DNA of 64,000 nt. Source: Sabethes cyaneus. Lineage: Eukaryota > Arthropoda > Insecta > Diptera > Culicidae. The notes under the pieces were generated by a model. The model was given only the letters and a program-made list of their open reading frames with translations. It was not told the origin of the DNA and did no database searches. This document shows positions 57,655 through 64,000 of this stretch, piece by piece. A program made the position numbers and the translations under genes. The stretch covers positions 199,886,911 to 199,950,910 of the forward strand of contig NC_071354.1 of NCBI RefSeq assembly GCF_943734655.1, in the 5' to 3' direction. Numbering within the stretch: the stretch's first letter is position 1; every line of letters begins with the position of its first letter.

Positions 57655-57850
57655 GCCCAGTTAGCTTCGAGGTACGATGCTGGTCTAACAAACCAGTCGT
57701 CGTATGTTCGAATTCGGCTAGGCGGTGCTTGCTAGATAGAATCAGTAGGATCGTTACACTGGCCCCGTAATTTTCCTGTACTCTAACAGCCGGCTGCGAA
57801 GTCTGTCGATAAAGAAGGGTAATGTCTAAAGATGGTATAAACCAAAGGCT
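57655..57850 (+). repeat. tRNA-derived SINE copy, family S (best preserved here)
   Basis: CAGTTAGCTTCGAGGTACG with an A-box-like segment, then CCAGTCGTCGTATGTTCGAA with a B-box-like TGTTCGAATTC, then a unique body ending near CCAAAGGC. The related copies at 9450 and 20799/21416 show it is dispersed. Confidence 0.7.
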
Positions 57851-58077
57851 TTTTTTGGGAGAGAAAAAGAGGTAAAAAAATAAAAATGTAAGGTAAAGGT
57901 AGATAGGGAGTAAATAAAATTGAATGAAAACAGAGGAAGCGAAAACAGAAACACGAAAGAATGGTAAAAGACAAAAAAAACTAAAGAAAAAACAAAACTA
58001 GTTAAAATTGTTTCATGTTGCAAATCACTTAACTCACGGGTTGAGTTACAACCCCTGCGAACAAAACAAAGTTGAAT
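57851..58077 (+). repeat. Purine-rich intron remainder
   Basis: The same A/G-rich composition as 56405-57654 continues to within 60 bp of the exon. Confidence 0.6.
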
Positions 58078-58083
58078 ACTTAC

Positions 58084-58760
58084 ATTTCCCGTTCCGGGCT
58101 GGAAATGCTCTCCTCACCGGCACTGGCACTGTTCCCATCCACACCGTTCGGTACCGGAGGTAGGGTCGCATTCGCATCGAACGATTTCTCGGCTGCGGTT
58201 CCCCCTCGATTCGACTCCAGCGTCGATGTGTTACTGCTGGCAGCCGTAGCCGCTGCACTTGTTGTCGTCGTGGTCATCGGCGAAGAGCTGCTGGTTATCG
58301 TGGTTTCATCCAACACCGAACTTTCAATGTTATCACTATTATTCTGCTCATCGTCTTCGCCGTTTTCTTCCTCGGTGTCAATTTCTTCGATAAGATCGTC
58401 CGCTTCGCTGCCGCTGCTGCCGGAAGCACCACTATCATCGGAACTGTTCGCTTCACGCACCTTGTCTAATGGGCTCTCCTTCGGCAAAGGCGGTAAGGGT
58501 CGATCTTTGCTAATCTCGTATTGCTTGCTCTTCTCCAAGTTCATCAGATTGTTGACCATATCTCGCTCCTGACAGGTGATAAAATCTTCGTGGACGCTTT
58601 CGCTGTTCGGAATTAACGGCAACGGCTTCTGGGTGATTGTAAGCGAGTGCGATCGAGGTGGTGGCAAAGGCGGTGGGGTGTCGTCGTTTTCTGTATCCTG
58701 ATCTGATGTTGGTTGGCTGCTGGCCACCACCACAGACAGCTCTTCGAAGTCTTCTAAAGA
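58084..58760 (-). CDS. Ptp61F: Ptp61F-like phosphatase, proline-rich and acidic exon
   Basis: It encodes 225 residues plus two bases of a split ATG. It starts SLEDFEELSVVVASS, then proline motifs (PPPLPPPRS, KPLPLIP, RPLPPLPKE) suited to SH3 partners such as Dock in flies, then an acidic Asp/Glu/Ser region (EEIDTEEENGEDDEQN) and an Ala/Thr-rich segment, ending SSPERE. The donor GTAAGT overlaps the codons ATG TAA, so an unspliced transcript would stop at once with ...SPEREM and lack the membrane anchor. Confidence 0.88.
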
Positions 58761-58818
58761 CTAAAAGAAGGGAAAAATTTTATTTGTCTGATTACTGAAA
58801 GGAAATCATTGCACTTAC

Positions 58819-58965
58819 AGAGTTATTCATTCGTTTCATTCCTTCAATAATAGCTTGATATGAAAAGTATAGCTGATCCACTGTTTGAATAAGTCCCATA
58901 CGATATTGTCGCAGCTCCAGCAGAACATCCTGAACGGACACTTTATTTTCGCCTTCTTTATCAAT
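58819..58965 (-). CDS. Ptp61F: Ptp61F-like phosphatase, Q-loop exon
   Basis: It encodes IDKEGENKVSVQDVLLELRQ and YRMGLIQTVDQLYFSYQAII, the end of the catalytic domain. QTVDQ is the Q-loop whose glutamine positions water in phosphocysteine hydrolysis. It is phase 0 at both ends, after a 56-bp intron. Confidence 0.92.
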
Positions 58966-59021
58966 CTGAAACGAACGCTTGGTATACTCGCCACCGTAAG
59001 ATTTTACTTCCCATAACTTAC

Positions 59022-59247
59022 CAACACGAGACAACAATCCACCAGGCAGAACGTACCGGACCGGCCGATACCCGCACTGCAGTGGATTATGGGAGGACCA
59101 ACATCCTTGTCTAGTGCCCCTGAATCACGAACTTCTTTCAGAAATTGTAAAAATGCAACCGGCGAGCTAGGAATGCCAAAGTCCGGCCAAGTCGTATAGT
59201 GGAATTGTACCACTTCACGTGATTTACTCGATTCCAAGTCTGTTACT
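59022..59247 (-). CDS. Ptp61F: Ptp61F-like phosphatase, catalytic exon (WPD and P-loop)
   Basis: It holds VQFHYTTWPDFGIPSSP (the WPD loop with the general acid Asp) and IIHCSAGIGRSGTFCLVD (the P-loop HCX5R with nucleophile Cys and the phosphate-binding Arg). All essential residues are present, so an active tyrosine phosphatase is expected. The acceptor is GGCAACAG and the donor TTGGTAAGT. The first base completes an Arg codon from the previous exon. Confidence 0.95.
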
Positions 59248-59492
59248 CTGTTGCCAATGGAAATAAACAAGAAATAAAAGTGAAATTACTTATCGTCGCA
59301 GTACGTCAACCGGACAGTTACTTCATGCATGAAATGCCATCCAATTGTTACCAAATGGCATCATTTCCGTGTACGAACGGGAAATCAATAATTCGCTATT
59401 TCCACAAACACGCAAGGCAATTTAAGTTGTACATCGCTAGAGGTTAGGCTTGGGCAATCGCTCGGTCGCCGGACGATCGACCGACCACTTAC

Positions 59493-59755
59493 CGGAAAGT
59501 TCGCTTGCAAAAATTCTTGTACTCGACACATTTCAAGTACTCGATGGCCAGCTGTACCTCCGGCAGTTCCAGCTTGTGCTCTTCGCCCATCTTTTCCGGC
59601 CAGTAGAGATGACATTTGATCTGCTTTTTCTCGATCAGCTTGTTCAGCATCAGGATCGCCCGCGAGTTGTACTCCCACACCATCAGCCAAAAGTGGCCCA
59701 CGGTTAGCGGAAGCGGTCCCTGGCAGAGAATGTACTTTCGATCAGCACGATCCAT
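59493..59755 (-). CDS. Ptp61F: Ptp61F-like phosphatase, core-domain exon
   Basis: It encodes MDRADRKYILCQGPLPLTVG, HFWLMVWEYNSRAILMLNKL and CHLYWPEKMGEEHKLELPE, conserved core blocks of PTPN1/PTPN2-type enzymes. The leading ATG is internal, not a start: it follows ...INANLVK of the preceding exon in phase 0. Confidence 0.93.
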
Positions 59756-60460
59756 CTAGGGGTGAAACACGGAAAATAAATTGAAAACTATTATAGTTTG
59801 TGCTAAAGCTACGACCTTGTGCCAGCGGTTTGTTTCTTCTTTTGAAATTTTTTACCTAGCAAATGGCATTGGCACAATTTGTAAGGCTTCTTTACGCACA
59901 GGTTGTAAAGTGGCAAAGATTTAAAATGTAGCGAGTTTTCTAATTACGCGCGCATATATGCTACATGTTGTGGAACAAATACGGTGGCGCTGCAATCTTT
60001 TATCATGGTTGTAAATTTTTTCTCGCGTGAATAATTTGAGTTTATATCAACCAAATCATGCGAAAAATTTGTTTAGAGGGAGATAAAGTCGTAAGTTTGC
60101 CATAATAAATAATGTAAAGTTCCAAAATTAATGTAGGTGTGAGTGCATTTCTTCAAAATTTTGGACTCGAAACAAAAAATCGAAAACAATATTGTAGAGC
60201 ATTCGCATGGCAAATCGATGGTTGTTCATTTAAATACAGAGTCACTAAGTAGGTCTATCAAATTAAACTGTTGCTGGAATTATTCTGCTTTATATTGCAT
60301 TGTTGTGTGAAACACACCTATTTCATCTACTTGAATTAATGGATTTATTTATCATAATAATCCCAAGGAAATGTTCAATAATTACCATCGCTACATTTAC
60401 GCTCCTTTCAAACGTGCAATCTCAATTAGATACATGCTCCCTGGTCGTCCATTCTCTTAC

Positions 60461-60634
60461 CTTAACCAGATTGGCATTGATGTAATCTGTCTCGCCACGT
60501 TTCAGCACGATTCGGGAATGGTCGTAAGGGGACACATCGCGGTACCGGTTTAGCCGTCGGTTGTCTAGCTTTTTTGACTCATCGGTGGAGAAAACCTTCT
60601 GCCGTGCTTCCTGTTCGCTCTTTTCACGGATTTC
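60461..60634 (-). CDS. Ptp61F: Ptp61F-like phosphatase, first visible exon
   Basis: It encodes 58 residues: EIREKSEQEARQKVFSTDES, then NRRLNRYRDVSPYDHSRIVL and DYINANLVK. NRYRDVSPYDHSRI, with the KNRYxD-type Tyr that sets phosphotyrosine pocket depth, is the family signature. It opens at an acceptor (TTTTCATTGCAG) in phase 0, so an upstream exon with the start Met must exist. I found none on the - strand up to 64000. The intron to the next exon is 705 bp. The visible coding sequence totals 563 codons. Confidence 0.93.
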
Positions 60635-61903
60635 CTGCAATGAAAAGCAAGACAGAGTATGATTTGTAAAAAAAAGTGCAATAGATGAAACCTCGAGCGG
60701 AACCGAAGCAGAATGGAGAACAGAATGTGTGTCGGTATGCAGTCACGTCACTGTCGATGAAAACGGATAAGTCGGACACAGAGGGCCAACAAAAACAAAG
60801 CTACTTAAGTGGCAAGTGTCAATTCAATCAAATTCAGATCGCATGTATTGCATTACAGGCTACCGTTACCAGGGGATAGCTTTATTTCTAAGAAAAACGT
60901 TTTCGACTTGAGTAGTTTGAGAAATGCACAAAAACGGGGCTAATTTGAAATCCCACTATTGAGAATATTCTATGTCGATGGATTGCATAAACAACTGAAC
61001 GCCCAAATTAACTCCTTATAACGGTAGTAAACGAATCTCTCCGTAGCTTTGTGGATCAATGTTTGCATTTATTGTTCCAGTGTCTGCATTCGATGGAACG
61101 GCGTTTCCTCCATCCAATGTGAATGAGTGACTGTTTATTCCGTCGCGCCTGGAAGGTTTGGCGGAGGAGGTTGGGTTCGCAAAAGAAGGAAACGTGCGGG
61201 GTGGGTGCGCGTTTGGCTGTCTGTCCCCGCTATTCATTCTATTCCGGGCAAAGTAGCAAACAGTGTGCCACGGCACGTCTAGTTGTTAGTAATACATTTG
61301 TGTTGTTTTGTTGCGGATGGTGTATGCTTTCAGCTCACGCCCGGCACTGTGTTCTCATTGTGCCATGCAAAATTGCAACACAGTTTCTGCTGTTCCTTTC
61401 TCCTTTCTTTTCTCCGGTACTCGCTACTGACGGCTCAGCGACTCGATATACGTTTATCCAGAATTGCCCATCGGACACACTCCAAGTGGATGGATGGCGG
61501 TGGCAAAGGGTAGAGAATTATTTCGATGTAAATTGTAATTGCTTCTTCTTATAAATGGCTACGCTGCGTTTACCTTATATTTAAAAAACTATATGAATTT
61601 TTCCTGATAAACATTTAGCATGCTATACTGCCACAACCGGTTAAAAATGATTTTCCTCGTGAACTGCAAGGTGCAAAGTCCTTGCTGTTTACCAAGCATT
61701 TATAAAGAAACGAGTTGAATTTGATCCTGAGAAATTGAATAACTTACATTGATCTATTGGATCGGTTGCCAATAAAAATTAAAACAAATTGCGAGCATCA
61801 GACGAACTAATCGTTCTCAAGAAATACCCCATTTGCACGTTTCGGTAATCAACGAACTAGAGGTCATTCACACTTTTAATTATTGATGGTTCCATAACGC
61901 GTA
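60635..61903. other. First visible intron of the phosphatase gene or intergenic DNA
   Basis: ORFs on both strands at 61016-61554 have no recognisable domain. No exon with a phosphatase N-terminus and a phase-0 donor was found. Confidence 0.35.
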
Positions 61904-62310
61904 GGGGGAAGTCGTGTATGGCCGGATAAGCTTCTATGCCCGGACACTGGCGATTTTTCAAAAACAAAAAATGATAAAAATATTTGGAAAGAATGAAATT
62001 ACAGTCCATGAAGTCTTTTTTTACATGGTTTGTTTTTTTCTCGATTACTCAAGAACGGTACAACTGAGGGATCATTTACAAACTACATGACGAATGTCGG
62101 GCCTCTCTCAAATGTATTAAGATATAAATGAATTGTCCCTAAGTTGCCCTCTTCTTAAGAATCGAAAAAACAAACCGTGTAAAAAGTACTTGAGTGTACT
62201 TTAAAGGTACTATTGTTCTATTTTTTCAAAATTATTTTATCGTATCTTGTTTTTGAGAAATCGCTAGTGTCCGGGCATAGAGGCCTGTTCGGCCATACAC
62301 GACTTCCCTC
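61904..62310. mobile_element. MITE-A, complete copy carrying MITE-B
   Basis: The ends GGGGGAAGTCGTGTATGGCC and GGCCATACACGACTTCCCTC are inverted and flanked by TA. An inner palindrome (AAAATATTTGGAAAGAAT) matches 26853-27015. Without the insert at 62002-62196 it would be about 210 bp. Confidence 0.85.
62002..62196. mobile_element. MITE-B inserted in MITE-A
   Basis: The right end GTACTTGAGTG and the inner AAACAAACCGTGTAAAAAG match 56853-57043. The left end is degenerate (CAGTCCATGAAGTC). TA lies on both sides. Confidence 0.75.
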
Positions 62311-62894
62311 TACCATCCAACTCCCGATTCCTTGTATCATGATGAGTTATAAGAAGTGAACTCCTATTCTTTCCATTCGGGACAGCTCATATTTTGATTC
62401 GCCGCGTTTAAAAAACACTTTAGAGCCAGCAAATCGCCTCCAACATGCTAAAAGTTGCAGGTAATGCGGATATTTTAAACTTGTTTGTAAAGCAGACAAT
62501 AAATAATCAAGATTTTATCGATAAAATCGCTTAAACAGGAGTAAGATACAACTGCGATAGACGGAAAATTATTTACCTACATTCACGCGTTGTAAAAAAT
62601 TTGTAGTTGCCAAGATTTCCTCTCCAGGTATCGCCTCTTGCAAGTACCACTTGCACTAGTGCTTTTTGTATACCATTCCCCAGAATTCCATACACCAGAA
62701 TGACCTATTCTCCAGACAGCCATTTTCCAAAACCTACCATTCCCTAGAAAATGATGTCCCAAAATGAACCACCTCTTTGAAATCAAATTTTTATAAATTG
62801 TTTAGACGAACGTCACTAGCCTGAATATCAATAGTTCTAATAACACTAGCTCAGCTCTAACTCTAGCGTTTTGAAGAATCTCAGCTGTCCAGTT
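62311..62894. other. No recognisable gene
   Basis: Nothing recognised. Several ATTCC/GGAAT-like words occur near 62670-62750 without a clear period. Confidence 0.35.
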
Positions 62895-64000
62895 GTAAAT
62901 CGTTTTTTTGTATGCCAGAAGGGCATTGGGTTAAAAGGCCACTGCGACAGTCTTAATGATTGTCTTTTGTGGTAGGCCTCCATTGCTGTACACAGTTTAC
63001 GGACCGCTCATACCCATTGATGAAGTTGAACGGGATAGTTGTAATCCTGTGCCCCAATTCAGTACTACATGGTTTATAAAGCCAATGGCCGTTTTAGGAT
63101 TTAGACTCCATACCTGATATGGAGTAAGAAGGAAACTTTCGAAGAAATTGTGTCTTGATAATGCAAGAGCTCCGCAATTGCAGAGCAGATGCGCTGAACT
63201 TTCAGGTTCAGAGTTATAAAAGCGGCAAGTGTCGGATGATACCTTGCCGGTATTCTTTAAATGATAAAGTGGCGTGGCTGTGTCCTGTTAGGAGTCCCGT
63301 GATTGTGCGTAGTTCACTACGAGTTAAATGGAGTAGTTTTTTAGCTACTGCAGGGTTTGGGTAGATAAACTGCTTAGCGTGTCTACAGCCCTGTGTTTGA
63401 TTCCAACGGGATACTATTTCTAGCTTTTCCCATGTCATCAGTTCGCCTTTCACGGCGGATGTGGAGGTGCCCAGAAACGGTTCAGGACCAATAAATTACT
63501 GAGCTGATCCTTGTCTTGCTAGGTTGTCAGCAAATTCATTGCCCTCGATACCCCGCAGTGACCGGGCACCCAAAGTAATAAAACTTTGTTTTGGCGGGAG
63601 AGCTCCCTCAATGCTGTGCTGCACTCCCAAACTAATTTGGACACGCATTTGGCGGACTTGAGTGCCAGTAGTGCTGCTTGGCTGTCCGTGAAGATACCGA
63701 TTTTCGCATGCCTCTACTTTCGTTTCAAGCATATTGTTGCACAGATGTATATTGCATATACTTCTACTTGAAAAACGGTGGGCCACTTTCCTAATGAGAT
63801 AGTTTCTCTGATACCGGGTCCGTAGACTCCGGAGCCTGTGCAGGCACCCATTTTTGAACCATCTGTAAAAAAGCATTGTTCCAGATGGAAGATCGGGCCC
63901 TCCATTATTCCACATTGAGCGATCTGTTTCAATCACCTCATATAGAACGTCCATATTGGGCCTGGCTTACATGCAGTCAGAGACTGAAGTTACTAAAGGT
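62895..64000 (-). pseudogene. RNase H-containing non-LTR relic C2
   Basis: The - strand gives LEQCFFTDGSKMGACTGSGV (first catalytic Asp), LGKWPTVFQVEVYAI, KQSFITLGARSLRGIEGNEFADNLARQGSAQ and VKGELMTWEKLEIVSRWNQ, i.e. most of an RNase H domain with frameshifts, then the linker and 3' UTR. The same 3' sequence occurs in relic C1 at 35330. It continues past the window edge. Confidence 0.78.

Larger units (their letters stand above)
48811..58083 (-). other. 9.3-kb last intron of the phosphatase gene
   Basis: Donor GTAAGT at 58083-58078 and acceptor AG at 48812-48811, both on the - strand. It contains a 6.3-kb non-LTR element, a MITE, a SINE and long purine-rich (+ strand) tracts at 48850-49230, 49920-50105, 56405-57650 and 57840-58010. 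These make the pre-mRNA pyrimidine-rich. Confidence 0.85.

Noticed and set aside
58072..58572. 166-codon + strand ORF
   Set aside because: It is the antisense shadow of the proline-rich/acidic phosphatase exon. Splice sites and protein motifs lie on the - strand.

Overview
The window is a repeat-laden, AT-rich arthropod nuclear sequence. The genes have short GT-AG introns and insect-type proteins, and the transposon mix (several non-LTR families, tRNA-derived SINEs, many TA-flanked MITEs, a Penelope relic) looks most like a culicine mosquito of the Aedes type. The species cannot be fixed from the sequence alone. There are no bacterial features, rRNA genes or CRISPR arrays.

Three host genes are supported exon by exon. 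Blos2 (BLOC-1 subunit 2, + strand, two coding exons, 141 aa) and an IER3IP1/Yos1 homologue (- strand, three exons, 82 aa) lie tail to tail at 37.7-39.0 kb. A Ptp61F/PTPN1-like non-receptor tyrosine phosphatase lies on the - strand at 48.6-60.6 kb. Six coding exons (563 codons) are visible. The N-terminal exon is missing from view. The last exon encodes the C-terminal membrane anchor and is separated from the rest by a 9.3-kb intron.

That intron holds a full-length 6.3-kb I-superfamily-like non-LTR retrotransposon (50106-56404) in antisense orientation. It has an initiator/DPE promoter, a gag-like ORF1 with three zinc knuckles, an ORF2 with endonuclease, reverse transcriptase and RNase H, and a poly(A) tail. 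One frameshift and one stop codon break it.

The most unusual object is a 3,252-bp LTR element at 13723-16974. It has two 442-bp LTRs of equal length and, as far as read, identical sequence, TG...CA ends, a GTCCC target duplication, a primer-binding-site-like start and a purine tract, but no gag or pol. Its interior is an array of about 29 short stem-loops sharing the loop core ACGGAAGGG, with stems that change on both sides together. Part of the array has a six-hairpin, 244-bp higher-order period. A 71-codon ORF with a strong Kozak context starts inside the LTR.

Layout: 0-3 kb Penelope-like remains, including a near-perfect 98-bp fold-back; 3.2-7.4 kb decayed non-LTR copies; 7.4-12.1 kb mostly empty, with a SINE and a GC-rich island; 12.3-17.1 kb one non-LTR relic split by a MITE and then by the LTR element; 17-25 kb largely unassigned; 25-27.2 kb CR1/Jockey-type relic; 27.4-28.1 kb pyrimidine-rich tract; 28-32 kb empty; 32.3-36.1 kb two non-LTR relics with MITEs; 37-39 kb genes; 39.3-46 kb relics and MITEs; 46-60.6 kb the phosphatase gene; 61-64 kb nested MITEs and an RNase H relic.
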